Source of the DNA: Curvibacter sp.
GTDB taxonomy: Bacteria; Pseudomonadota; Gammaproteobacteria; Burkholderiales; Burkholderiaceae_C
Direction: 5' to 3'
Length of the DNA: 6,910 nucleotides
Assembly: GCA_003500955.1 (NCBI GenBank)
Contig: DNQP01000169.1
Location: forward strand, 1-6,910
Translations under genes and position numbers: made by a program
In this document: in pieces, positions 1-6,673 of the stretch
How the letters are laid out: every line of letters starts with the position of its first letter
How positions within the stretch are numbered: the stretch's first letter is position 1
The notes under the pieces: model-generated
Databases searched by the model: none
What the model saw: the letters and a program-made list of their open reading frames with translations, nothing else
Told to the model about the DNA's origin: nothing

Positions 1-1
1 C

Positions 2-499
2 AACCTCACGGTCTTCGAGTTCATCACCACGCGCCTGGGCTCGCAGGGCACGATCTGTGGCGGTGGCCGCTACGACTACCTGATCGAACAGATCGGCGGC
101 AAGCCCGCGCCCGCCGTGGGCTGGGCCCTGGGCGTGGAGCGTGTGCTGGAGCTGCTCAAGGAGCAGGGCGCCGACACGGCCACGCCCGTCCCCGACGCCT
201 ACGCCATCATTCCTGACGCGGCGGCCCTGCCGCAGGCCATGACGGTGCTGCAGACCGTGCGCGCCGCCGGCGTCAGCGTGCAGATGCACGCCGGCATGGG
301 TGAGGGCATGGGCAGCATGAAGTCGCAGTTCAAGAAGGCCGACAGCAGCGGCGCTTCCTATGCGCTGATCTTCGGTGCGGATGAGCTTTCGCGTGGCGAA
401 GTGACCGTCAAGGCCCTGCGCGACGGCACCGGTGCGCAGCGCAGCGAATCGCTGGCTGCGGTCGCCAGCTGGGCCCCCCGCCTAAAATCGAACACCTAA
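2..499 (+). CDS. hisS: Histidyl-tRNA synthetase, C-terminal part (5' end lies outside the window)
   Basis: This is the 3' end of a class II aminoacyl-tRNA synthetase that charges tRNA-His with histidine in the cytoplasm. The frame is open from base 2 and encodes 165 residues. The first part holds the end of the catalytic domain: the glycine-rich GGGRYD (bases 59-76), then GG-KPAPAVG and the class II motif 3 GVERV, whose arginine contacts ATP. From about visible residue 60 the sequence fits the C-terminal anticodon-binding domain, with [16 protein letters not shown] and a typical [18 protein letters not shown] near the end. A GTG at 116 lies inside motif 3 and is not the start. The TAA stop is 13 bases before the next gene's ATG, which suggests co-transcription. 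Family identity is clear; only the missing N-terminus limits the annotation. Confidence 0.97.
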   Translation, partial: NLTVFEFITTRLGSQGTICGGGRYDYLIEQIGGKPAPAVGWALGVERVLELLKEQGADTATPVPDAYAIIPDAAALPQAMTVLQTVRAAGVSVQMHAGMGEGMGSMKSQFKKADSSGASYALIFGADELSRGEVTVKALRDGTGAQRSESLAAVASWAPRLKSNT

Positions 500-511
500 C
501 CGGATTCCCCC

Positions 512-1168
512 ATGGCACATCTCGATCTCGAAGAACAAGAGCAGCTTGCCCAGTTCAAGCATTTCTGGAAACAGTACGGTGGCCTGATCAGCTGGGCGCT
601 CATCGTCATCCTCGCCATCTACGCCGGCTGGAACGGCTGGCAGTACTGGCAGAACCGTCAGGCCGTGCAGGCCACGGCCCTGTACGAGGAAGTCGAGCGC
701 ATCGCCGGCGGCAATGATGCCGCGCGTCTGGATCGCGCCCTGGCCGACATGAAGGACAAGTTCCCGCGCACGGCCCAGGCCCAGCAGGCCGCCTTGCTGG
801 TGGCCGCGGTGCACGCGTCCGCCGGCCGCAACGAGCCGGCCCGCGCCGCCCTGCAGTGGGTGGCCGAGAACGCGCGCGATGAGGGCTACCAGGCCCTGGC
901 GCGTCTGCGTCTGGCCGGTCTGCTGCTCGATGCCAAGTCTTACGACGAGGCGCTCAAGGTGCTTGGGTCCACCTTCCCGGCCTCTTTCGTTGCGCTCGCA
1001 GCCGATCGCCGCGGTGACGTCTATCTCGCCCAGGGCAAGAAGGCCGAGGCGGCGGCCGAGTACCAGAAGGCTTGGGCCGGCCTGGAGGCTGGCAACAGCT
1101 ATCGCCAGGTGGTCGATGTCAAGCTGGCCGCGCTGGGGCAGGCGCCCGCGGCCGGGGAGAAGAAGTGA
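512..1168 (+). CDS. YfgM-like membrane-anchored TPR protein (ancillary SecYEG translocon subunit family)
   Basis: A 218-residue protein with a short charged cytoplasmic N-terminus (residues 1-22, rich in Glu and Gln), one hydrophobic segment at about 24-41, and a long alanine-rich helical region that should face the periplasm. Helix pairs at about 127-153 and 162-190 (ALARLRLAGLLLDAKSYDEAL; GDVYLAQGKKAEAAAEYQKA) look like tetratricopeptide repeats. Length, topology and position between hisS and bamB match E. coli YfgM (206 residues). YfgM associates with SecYEG and the periplasmic chaperone PpiD and helps hand over exported proteins. The ATG at 512 is chosen because the acidic N-terminus plus TM segment is the usual family start; no good Shine-Dalgarno precedes it. 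Its stop overlaps the bamB start. The family call is firm, but the role is inferred from E. coli. Confidence 0.9.
   Translation: MAHLDLEEQEQLAQFKHFWKQYGGLISWALIVILAIYAGWNGWQYWQNRQAVQATALYEEVERIAGGNDAARLDRALADMKDKFPRTAQAQQAALLVAAVHASAGRNEPARAALQWVAENARDEGYQALARLRLAGLLLDAKSYDEALKVLGSTFPASFVALAADRRGDVYLAQGKKAEAAAEYQKAWAGLEAGNSYRQVVDVKLAALGQAPAAGEKK
1154..1159 (+). promoter_or_regulatory. Ribosome binding site deciding the bamB GTG start
   Basis: GGGGAG lies five bases before GTG 1165, inside the last codons of the TPR gene. It supports this start over the longer open frame, which runs upstream to 1072 and would put about 31 residues of out-of-frame TPR-gene sequence ahead of the signal peptide. 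Confidence 0.65.
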
Positions 1169-2289
1169 CGCGGCGTTTCCTGCAGCCCCTCGCGGTCGCC
1201 TTGGTGGCGGCCCTGCTGGGGGCCTGTTCGAGCGGTCCGAAGCGGCCCGAGCCGGCGCCGCTGCAGCCCGATCCCCAGCGGATCAGCGTGCGCCAGGTCT
1301 GGACGGCCGAACTCGGCAAGGTGGATTTCCCGCTGGTCGTGCAGACGGCGGGTGCCACCGTGGCTCTGGCCTCGGGTGCCGGCGATGTCAACCTGCTCGA
1401 TGCGCGCACCGGTGAAGTGCTCTGGCGTACTTCGGTGGGGGCCACGCTCAATGCCGGCGTCGGCCATGACGGCCGCAGTGCCGCCGTGGTCACGACGGAG
1501 AACGAACTCGTGGTGCTGCAGTCCGGCAAGGAAATCTGGCGCCAGCGTCTGGCCGCGCCCAGCTACACGCCGCCGCTGGTGGCCGGCGCGCGCGTCTTCG
1601 TGCTCGGCGCCGACCGCAGCGTGACCGCCTTTGACGGTGCCAGCGGTCGCCGGCTCTGGAACCAGACCCGCACCGGCGAGCCGCTGGTGCTGCGCCAGCC
1701 CGGCGTGCTGATGGCCGTGGGCGACACCCTGGTCGTGGGCCTGGGCGCGCGCCTGGTGGGCATGAATCCTCTGAACGGCACTTCGCGCTGGGAACTTCCT
1801 CTGGCCAGCCCGCGCGGCACCAATGACGTCGAGCGCCTGGTGGACCTGGTCACCGGCGTGGCCCGCCAGGGCGATAACGTCTGCCTGCGCTCCTTCCAGG
1901 CCACGGTGGGTTGCGTGGACGCGGCACGCGGTGCGCTGCTCTGGACCAAGCCGGCCGCCGGCGCCCTGGGCTTGAGCGGCGACGCCGAGCTGCTGCTGGG
2001 CGTGGAGTTCGATGACACCGTGGTCGCCTGGCGTCGTGCCGATGGCGAACGCCTCTGGTCCAGCAATGCGCTGCGCTACCGCCGCCTCACGGCGCCCTTG
2101 TTGCTGGGCGCAGGCCTGGTCGTGGGCGACGAGGGCGGCCGCCTGCATTTCCTGGCGCGTGCCGATGGTGCGCTGCAGGCCCGGGTCGAGACCGACGGTT
2201 CCCCTATCGCCGCCACGCCTGTGCTGGCCGGCAACACCCTGGTCGTCGTGACCCGCAACGGCCGCGTGCTCGGCCTGCGTCCTGAATAA
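1165..2289 (+). CDS. bamB: Outer membrane assembly lipoprotein BamB (beta-propeller)
   Basis: BamB (formerly YfgL) is a lipoprotein of the BAM complex, which folds beta-barrel proteins into the outer membrane; it binds BamA. The product is 374 residues. Residues 1-20 form a lipoprotein signal peptide: RR near the start, a hydrophobic core, then the lipobox LLGAC with the lipidated Cys21. Ser at +2 agrees with sorting to the outer membrane. The rest is a series of PQQ-like propeller blades, each with a pattern such as [48 protein letters not shown] and [12 protein letters not shown]. The GTG at 1165 is chosen over in-frame upstream starts because it sits directly before the signal peptide and has GGGGAG at 1154-1159. 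It overlaps the previous stop as GTGA, which suggests translational coupling. Slightly shorter than E. coli BamB (392). Confidence 0.95.
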   Translation: MTRRFLQPLAVALVAALLGACSSGPKRPEPAPLQPDPQRISVRQVWTAELGKVDFPLVVQTAGATVALASGAGDVNLLDARTGEVLWRTSVGATLNAGVGHDGRSAAVVTTENELVVLQSGKEIWRQRLAAPSYTPPLVAGARVFVLGADRSVTAFDGASGRRLWNQTRTGEPLVLRQPGVLMAVGDTLVVGLGARLVGMNPLNGTSRWELPLASPRGTNDVERLVDLVTGVARQGDNVCLRSFQATVGCVDAARGALLWTKPAAGALGLSGDAELLLGVEFDDTVVAWRRADGERLWSSNALRYRRLTAPLLLGAGLVVGDEGGRLHFLARADGALQARVETDGSPIAATPVLAGNTLVVVTRNGRVLGLRPE

Positions 2290-2296
2290 GGCTTGC

Positions 2297-3634
2297 ATGA
2301 AACCCGTCCTGGCCCTGGTCGGCCGTCCCAACGTCGGCAAATCCACGCTGTTCAACCGGCTGACCAAGTCGCGCGACGCCATCGTGGCCGACTACGCCGG
2401 CCTCACGCGTGACCGCCACTACGGCAATGGCAAGCAGGGCAAGCACGAGTACATCGTCATCGACACCGGCGGCTTCGAGCCCACGGCCGAGAGTGGCATC
2501 TACAAGGAGATGGCCAAGCAGACGCGCCAGGCCGTGGCCGAGGCCGATGTGGTGATCTTCGTCGTCGACGCGCGTGGCGGCCTCTCGGCCCAGGACCACG
2601 ACATCGCCAAGTACCTGCGTCGTCTGGGCAAGCCCTGCGTGCTGGTGGCCAACAAGGCCGAGGGCATGAAAGAAGGCGCCCAGCTGGGCGAGTTCTACGA
2701 GCTTGGCCTGGGCGAGGTGCACCCGGTCTCGGCCGCGCACGGGCAGGGCATCCGTTCGCTCGTCGATCTGGCGCTCGCGCCGCTGAACCTGCCGGAGGAG
2801 GACGAGGCCGAAGAGGACGCCGACCCGGGGGGCATCAAGCTGGCCGTGGCCGGCCGCCCCAATGTGGGCAAGTCCACCCTGATCAACACCTGGCTGGGCG
2901 AGGAGCGCCTCGTGGCCTACGACCAGCCGGGCACCACGCGCGACGCCATCAGCGTGCCCTTCGAGCGCAACGGCCAGAAGTTCGAGCTGATCGACACCGC
3001 CGGCCTGCGCCGCAAGGGCAAGGTCTTCGAGGCCATCGAGAAGTTCTCGGTGGTCAAGACCTTGCAGGCCATCGAGTCGGCGCACGTCGTGCTGCTGCTG
3101 ATCGACGCCACCCAGGGCGTGACCGACCAGGACGCGCACATCGCGGGCTACATCCTGGAAAGCGGCCGTGCGGTGGTGCTGGCGATCAACAAATGGGACG
3201 CGGTGGATGAGTACCAGCGCCAGACCGTGCAGCGTTCCATCGAGACGCGGCTGGCCTTCCTCAAGTTCGCCAACATCCATTTCATCTCGGCCCAGAAGCG
3301 CCAGGGCCTGGGCCCGCTGTGGACCTCGATCGCCAAGGCCTACGCGGCGGCCAACCGCAAGATGTCCACGCCGGTGCTCACGCGCCTGCTGCAGCAGGCC
3401 GTGCAGTTCCAGAGCCCCAAGCGTGCCGGCATGTTCCGGCCCAAGATGCGCTACGCCCACCAGGGCGGCATGAACCCGCCGGTCATCGTGGTCCACGGCA
3501 ACTCGCTGGAGCACGTGCCCGATTCCTACAAGCGCTACCTCGAAGGCTGGTTCCGCAAGGAGTTCGATCTGGTCGGCACGCCGATGCGCATCGAGTTCAA
3601 GACCTCCGACAATCCCTACGCCGACAAGGAGTAG
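2297..3634 (+). CDS. der: Ribosome biogenesis GTPase Der (EngA), two tandem G domains
   Basis: Der is an essential GTPase with two G domains in tandem and is needed for maturation of the 50S ribosomal subunit. In this 445-residue protein G domain 1 has GRPNVGKS at 9-16, a switch I threonine near 37, DTGG at 56-59 and NKAE at 119-122. An acidic linker ([10 protein letters not shown]) joins it to G domain 2, with GRPNVGKS from 186, DTAG at 233-236 and NKWD at 298-301. The last ~95 residues match the KH-like domain that contacts RNA, ending in [13 protein letters not shown]. The ATG is 7 bases after bamB, with AAGG at 2288-2291 as a modest ribosome binding site. NKAE replaces the canonical NKxD in the first domain (Glu for Asp). 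Length is typical for betaproteobacteria and shorter than E. coli Der (490). Identity is certain. Confidence 0.98.
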   Translation: MKPVLALVGRPNVGKSTLFNRLTKSRDAIVADYAGLTRDRHYGNGKQGKHEYIVIDTGGFEPTAESGIYKEMAKQTRQAVAEADVVIFVVDARGGLSAQDHDIAKYLRRLGKPCVLVANKAEGMKEGAQLGEFYELGLGEVHPVSAAHGQGIRSLVDLALAPLNLPEEDEAEEDADPGGIKLAVAGRPNVGKSTLINTWLGEERLVAYDQPGTTRDAISVPFERNGQKFELIDTAGLRRKGKVFEAIEKFSVVKTLQAIESAHVVLLLIDATQGVTDQDAHIAGYILESGRAVVLAINKWDAVDEYQRQTVQRSIETRLAFLKFANIHFISAQKRQGLGPLWTSIAKAYAAANRKMSTPVLTRLLQQAVQFQSPKRAGMFRPKMRYAHQGGMNPPVIVVHGNSLEHVPDSYKRYLEGWFRKEFDLVGTPMRIEFKTSDNPYADKE

Positions 3635-3651
3635 GCGCCGAGGCCCAATTC

Positions 3652-3666
3652 CCTGCGGCTTGCAGG
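3652..3666 (+). repeat. Small hairpin downstream of der
   Basis: CCTGC (3652-3656) and GCAGG (3662-3666) form a perfect 5-bp stem with a GGCTT loop, 18 bases after the der stop. No T-tract follows, so it is not a standard intrinsic terminator. It may only stabilise the 3' end of the der message, or it may be chance in GC-rich DNA. Confidence 0.35.
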
Positions 3667-3671
3667 CTCTA

Positions 3672-3684
3672 GCGGGCATCCCGC
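3672..3684 (+). repeat. Second small hairpin between der and hfq
   Basis: GCGGG (3672-3676) and CCCGC (3680-3684) form a perfect 5-bp GC stem with a 3-base CAT loop, five bases after the previous hairpin. Again no run of T follows. Together the two form a structured zone ahead of the likely hfq promoter. Function is unknown. Confidence 0.35.
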
Positions 3685-3688
3685 GACT

Positions 3689-3722
3689 CTGTCAAGCGCA
3701 TCCGGGCCTGCTGTGGTAAGGT
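3689..3722 (+). promoter_or_regulatory. Possible hfq promoter (extended -10 type), weak match
   Basis: TGgTAAGGT at 3714-3722 fits an extended -10 element: the TG dinucleotide is correctly spaced and the first TA and last T of the hexamer are kept. The best -35-like hexamer nearby is CTGTCA at 3689-3694, but the 22-base spacer is too long, so any activity would rest on the extended -10. A start near 3729 would give a leader of about 30 bases. The 125-base gap is the only roomy space between 500 and 3759, and hfq often has its own promoter in other bacteria. This is a guess from weak motifs. Confidence 0.25.
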
Positions 3723-3749
3723 GGCGACTTCTTCATCACTCTTGAACAC

Positions 3750-3753
3750 GGAG
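3750..3753 (+). promoter_or_regulatory. Ribosome binding site deciding the hfq GTG start
   Basis: GGAG lies six bases before GTG 3760, ideal spacing. The upstream in-frame GTG at 3721 has only AAGG touching it and would add 13 residues with no counterpart in known Hfq proteins. Confidence 0.7.
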
Positions 3754-3759
3754 AATATC

Positions 3760-4011
3760 GTGAGCAATAACAAAGGCCAGCTTCTGCAGGATCCCTTCCT
3801 CAACACCCTGCGCCGTGAGCACGTGCCGGTCTCGATCTATCTCGTCAACGGCATCAAGCTGCAGGGCCAGATCGAGTCCTTCGACCAGTATGTGGTCCTG
3901 TTGCGCAACACCGTGACCCAGATGGTCTACAAGCACGCCATCTCCACCATCGTTCCCGGCCGCGCCGTGAACTTTTCGGTGGGCGAGGGCGACGCTCCCA
4001 GTGCATCCTGA
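3760..4011 (+). CDS. hfq: RNA chaperone Hfq (GTG start)
   Basis: Hfq is a hexameric Sm-like protein that helps small RNAs pair with mRNAs and affects RNA stability. The 83-residue product carries the full Sm core: [10 protein letters not shown], then Sm1 from [12 protein letters not shown] to [10 protein letters not shown], and Sm2 with YKHAIST at 57-63. Residues aligned by eye to E. coli Hfq include Gln10, Asp11, Phe41, Lys58 and His59 on the proximal (U-binding) face and Tyr27 and Lys33 on the distal face. The rim patch reads RREH (18-21) where E. coli has RRER. The C-terminal tail after NFS is short (about ten residues, GEGDAPSAS) compared with E. coli (102 residues total). The GTG start is supported by a well-placed GGAG and by the usual MSN-KGQLLQ N-terminus of Burkholderiales Hfq. 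A terminator follows the gene. Confidence 0.97.
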   Translation: MSNNKGQLLQDPFLNTLRREHVPVSIYLVNGIKLQGQIESFDQYVVLLRNTVTQMVYKHAISTIVPGRAVNFSVGEGDAPSAS

Positions 4012-4028
4012 TGCTCCCGGGGGCGATG

Positions 4029-4062
4029 GCCGGCCGAGCGCCGGCTTTCTCTTTTCTTTTTT
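4029..4062 (+). terminator. Intrinsic terminator after hfq
   Basis: GCCGGC (4029-4034) and GCCGGC (4040-4045) form a perfect 6-bp GC stem with a CGAGC loop. It is followed at once by a pyrimidine tract, 4046-4062, with 14 T in 17 bases and a closing run of six T. A G-U pair (4028/4046) can extend the stem. This is a textbook rho-independent terminator, and such a T-rich run stands out in this high-GC window. It lies 17 bases after the hfq stop and 20 bases before hflX, so it should end or reduce transcription from hfq into hflX. Confidence 0.85.
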
Positions 4063-4082
4063 GACAGGCGCCAGCGTCCCCC

Positions 4083-5267
4083 TTGTCCGCATCCACTGAA
4101 CAGACCCCGGCATCGGCCATCCTGGTCGGGGTCGATTTCGGCCTGCCGCATTTCGATACCGATCTGGAAGAGCTCGGCCTGCTGGCCGAGACCGCCGGTC
4201 TGCACCCGGTGGGCCGCATCACCTGCAAGCGCAAGGCGCCCGATGCGGCGCTCTTCGTCGGCAGTGGCAAGGCCGAAGAGATCAAGCTGCTCGCCACACA
4301 GCTGGGCGCCAGCGAAGTCCTGTTCGACCAGAGCCTGAGTCCGGCGCAGCAGCGCAACCTGGAGCGCGCGCTGGAGTTGCCGGTCAACGACCGCACGCTG
4401 CTGATCCTGGAAATTTTTGCCCAGCGCGCCCGCAGCCACGAAGGCAAGCTGCAGGTCGAGCTGGCCCGGCTGCAATACCTGAGCACCCGCCTGGTGCGCC
4501 GCTGGACCCACCTGGAGCGCCAGACCGGTGGCGCCGGGGTGCGCGGCGGCCCGGGTGAGAAGCAGATCGAACTGGACCGTCGCATGATCGGCGAGGCCAT
4601 CAAGCGCACCAAGGAACGCCTGCACAAGGTCAAGCGCCAGCGCCAGACCCAGCGCCGCCAGCGCGAGCGCCGCGACGCCTACAACATCTCCCTGGTCGGC
4701 TACACCAACGCCGGCAAGTCCACGCTGTTCAATGCCCTGGTCAAGGCGCGTGCCTACGCGGCCGACCAGCTGTTTGCCACACTGGACACCACCACGCGCC
4801 AGCTCTACCTGGGCGAGGCGGGGCGCTCGGTGTCCCTCTCCGATACCGTGGGCTTCATCCGCGACCTGCCGCACGGCCTGATCGACGCCTTCCAGGCCAC
4901 GCTGCAGGAGGCCGTGGACGCGGATCTGCTGCTACATGTGGTGGATGCGGCCAACCCCAACTTCCCCGAGCAGATCGCCGAGGTGCAGCGCGTGCTGGCC
5001 GAGATCGGTGCCGAGCACATTCCGCAGATCCTGGTCTTCAACAAGCTCGATGCCCTGGACCCCGAGCGTCGCCCGGCGCGGGTCCAGGACAGTTACGAGC
5101 TCGACGGCCAGCCCGTGCCGCGGGTCTTTGTGAGCGCGCGTGATGGTGTAGGCCTATCCGCCTTGCGCCAACTGTTGGCCCAACGCGTCACCGAGCCCGT
5201 GCATGAGGATGCGCAAGCGCACGAAATGGGCCCGGATTTCCCGGACAATCACGCAAGTCCATTCTGA
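4083..5267 (+). CDS. hflX: Ribosome-associated GTPase HflX (TTG start)
   Basis: HflX is a GTPase that binds the 50S subunit and can split stalled or stressed 70S ribosomes, for example after heat shock. The 394-residue product has the HflX N-terminal domain (ILVGVDFG near the start; VGRITCKRKAPDAALFVGSGKAEEI), a basic helical arm with the signature glycine-rich stretch GGAGVRGGPGEKQIELDRR at 149-167, and an Arg/Gln-rich linker at about 175-198. The G domain has GYTNAGKS at 206-213, DTVGF at 254-258 and NKLD at 320-323. TTG 4083 is taken as the start: an in-frame stop sits at 4062-4064, no ATG or GTG lies between it and the conserved ILVGVDFG, and the resulting MS- start looks like its relatives. 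The only Shine-Dalgarno hint is AGG about 14 bases upstream. Slightly shorter than E. coli HflX (426). Confidence 0.96.
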   Translation: MSASTEQTPASAILVGVDFGLPHFDTDLEELGLLAETAGLHPVGRITCKRKAPDAALFVGSGKAEEIKLLATQLGASEVLFDQSLSPAQQRNLERALELPVNDRTLLILEIFAQRARSHEGKLQVELARLQYLSTRLVRRWTHLERQTGGAGVRGGPGEKQIELDRRMIGEAIKRTKERLHKVKRQRQTQRRQRERRDAYNISLVGYTNAGKSTLFNALVKARAYAADQLFATLDTTTRQLYLGEAGRSVSLSDTVGFIRDLPHGLIDAFQATLQEAVDADLLLHVVDAANPNFPEQIAEVQRVLAEIGAEHIPQILVFNKLDALDPERRPARVQDSYELDGQPVPRVFVSARDGVGLSALRQLLAQRVTEPVHEDAQAHEMGPDFPDNHASPF

Positions 5268-5323
5268 TTGGGCACAATGCAGGCGTCCCAGGCCGTGGGC
5301 CGAGATTACAGAGAGAGCCAAGA

Positions 5324-6661
5324 ATGAAACTCCATGCACCAGCTTTCCGCTGGGCCGCGCAATGGCCCGGTCGCCTGCGTGGCATGTTCAACCTGAACGA
5401 CCCGCGCTGGGGCCGTGGGGATGACAAGCCTGCCGAGGGCAACCGACCCGACGATGTTCCCCCGCAGGGCAACCGCGGGTCCCGCCCGGGCAACACCCAG
5501 GGCCCGCCGGACCTCGACGAGCTCTGGCGCGACTTCAACCGCAAGCTCTCGGGCCTGTTCGGCGGCCGCGGTGGCCGCAACGGTGGCACGGGCAGCGGCG
5601 GTGGCACGCCCGACATGAAGGGCGCAGGCATCGGTATCGGACTGATCAGCGCCATCGCCGTGCTGATCTGGCTGGGCACGGGCTTCTTCATCGTGCAGGA
5701 AGGCCAGCAGGCCGTCATCACCCAGTTCGGCAAGTACCACAGCACCGTGGGTGCGGGCTTCAACTGGCGCCTGCCTTATCCCATCCAGCGTCATGAGCTG
5801 GTCTTCGTGACCCAGATCCGTTCGGTCGACGTGGGCCGCGACGTGGTGATCAAGGCCACGGGCCTGCGCGAATCGGCCATGCTGACCGAGGACGAGAACA
5901 TCGTCGAGATCAAGTTCGCCGTGCAGTACCGGCTGAATGACGCCCGTGCCTATCTGTTCGAAAGCCGCGACCCGGCCAGCGCCGTGGTGCAGGCCGCCGA
6001 GACCGCGGTGCGCGAGGTGGTCGGCAAGATGAAGATGGATTCGGCGCTGTCCGAGGAGCGTGACCAGATCGCGCCGCGCGTGCGTGCGCTGATGCAGACC
6101 ATCCTGGACCGCTACAAGGTTGGCGTTGAGGTCGTGGGCATCAACCTGCAGCAGGGCGGTGTGCGTCCGCCCGAGCAGGTCCAGGCCGCCTTCGACGACG
6201 TGCTCAAGGCGGGTCAGGAACGCGAGCGCCTCAAGAACGAGGCCCAGGCCTATGCCAACGACGTGGTGCCGCGGGCTGTCGGTACGGCCTCGCGCCTGAA
6301 GGAAGAGGCCGAGGGTTACAAGGCGCGCATCGTGGCCCAGGCCCAGGGTGATGCGCAGCGTTTCCGCTCCGTGCTGACCGAGTACCAGAAGGCGCCGCAG
6401 GTCACCCGAGACCGGCTCTACCTCGAAGCCATGCAGGAGATTTACGGCAACGTGACCAAGGTGCTGGTCGAGACCCGCCAGGGCTCCAACCTGCTCTACC
6501 TGCCGCTGGACAAGATCATGCAGCTGAGCGGCGACGATGCAGCGTCCACGCCCCTGATGCAGGGCCAGGCCCCGGCACCCCAGTCCAGCGCGCCCGCGCC
6601 GACCGTGGCCGATCCGCGTTCGCGCCTGAACCAGCGCTCGCGTGACCGCGAAACCCGCTAA
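5324..6661 (+). CDS. hflK: FtsH-associated membrane protein HflK (SPFH/prohibitin family)
   Basis: HflK and HflC form a large membrane complex around the AAA+ protease FtsH and modulate its degradation of membrane proteins. In this 445-residue protein, residues 1-100 are a cytoplasmic Gly/Pro/Arg-rich region with NLNDPRWGRG at 23-32 and DLDELWRDFNRKLSGLFG at 63-80. A transmembrane helix follows at about 101-124. The SPFH/band-7 domain begins at VQEGQQAVITQFGKY and runs to about 300, then an Ala/Glu-rich helical stretch (about 298-350), and the family hallmark LLYLPLDK at 389-396. The tail is Pro/Ala/Arg-rich. The ATG at 5324 has GAGAG at 5311-5315 with an 8-base spacer. ATG 5384 (MFNLNDPRWG) is a possible shorter start but lacks a ribosome binding site. 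Gaps are 56 bases from hflX and 12 bases to hflC. Confidence 0.96.
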   Translation: MKLHAPAFRWAAQWPGRLRGMFNLNDPRWGRGDDKPAEGNRPDDVPPQGNRGSRPGNTQGPPDLDELWRDFNRKLSGLFGGRGGRNGGTGSGGGTPDMKGAGIGIGLISAIAVLIWLGTGFFIVQEGQQAVITQFGKYHSTVGAGFNWRLPYPIQRHELVFVTQIRSVDVGRDVVIKATGLRESAMLTEDENIVEIKFAVQYRLNDARAYLFESRDPASAVVQAAETAVREVVGKMKMDSALSEERDQIAPRVRALMQTILDRYKVGVEVVGINLQQGGVRPPEQVQAAFDDVLKAGQERERLKNEAQAYANDVVPRAVGTASRLKEEAEGYKARIVAQAQGDAQRFRSVLTEYQKAPQVTRDRLYLEAMQEIYGNVTKVLVETRQGSNLLYLPLDKIMQLSGDDAASTPLMQGQAPAPQSSAPAPTVADPRSRLNQRSRDRETR

Positions 6662-6665
6662 GGAG
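6659..6665 (+). promoter_or_regulatory. Strong ribosome binding site for hflC
   Basis: TAAGGAG overlaps the hflK stop codon (TAA 6659-6661) and sits 8 bases before ATG 6674. It is the best Shine-Dalgarno match in the window. Its overlap with the stop suggests that ribosomes ending hflK feed hflC, which fits the need for both subunits together. Confidence 0.75.
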
Positions 6666-6673
6666 TACAGAAC

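Noticed and set aside
1099..2382. A 427-codon minus-strand open frame across bamB
   Set aside because: It is antisense to a clear BamB, with a composition of Ala/Gly/His/Gln repeats and no family signal. It also runs into der on one side and the TPR gene on the other.
2204..3679. A 491-codon open frame on the minus strand across der
   Set aside because: It is a shadow of der in GC-rich DNA. The translation is low-complexity, rich in His, Gly, Gln and Leu, with no recognisable domain, while the plus strand encodes a complete Der with all G motifs.
3721..3759. A 13-residue N-terminal extension of Hfq starting at GTG 3721
   Set aside because: No properly spaced ribosome binding site, no match to known Hfq N-termini, and GTG 3760 has an ideal GGAG.
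4061..4066. A perfect TTGACA (-35 consensus) at the end of the hfq terminator
   Set aside because: At 16-18 bases downstream, around the hflX TTG, there is no -10-like hexamer (TTGTCC or TGTCCG). A transcript from it would also start inside hflX. Probably chance from the T-tract edge.
3927..4874. A 315-codon minus-strand open frame across the end of hfq, the terminator and the first half of hflX
   Set aside because: It crosses two well-supported plus-strand genes and the terminator, has no recognisable domain, and comes from third-position GC bias.
5273..5278. CACAAT as a -10 element for a separate hflK promoter
   Set aside because: It matches TATAAT at four of six positions, but no -35-like sequence lies at 16-18 bases upstream (CACGCA). 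Too weak to call.
5287..5301. Small overlapping inverted repeats (CCCA/TGGG and GGCC/GGCC) before hflK
   Set aside because: Stems of only four bases that exclude one another, as expected by chance in GC-rich DNA, and not placed to mask the ribosome binding site.
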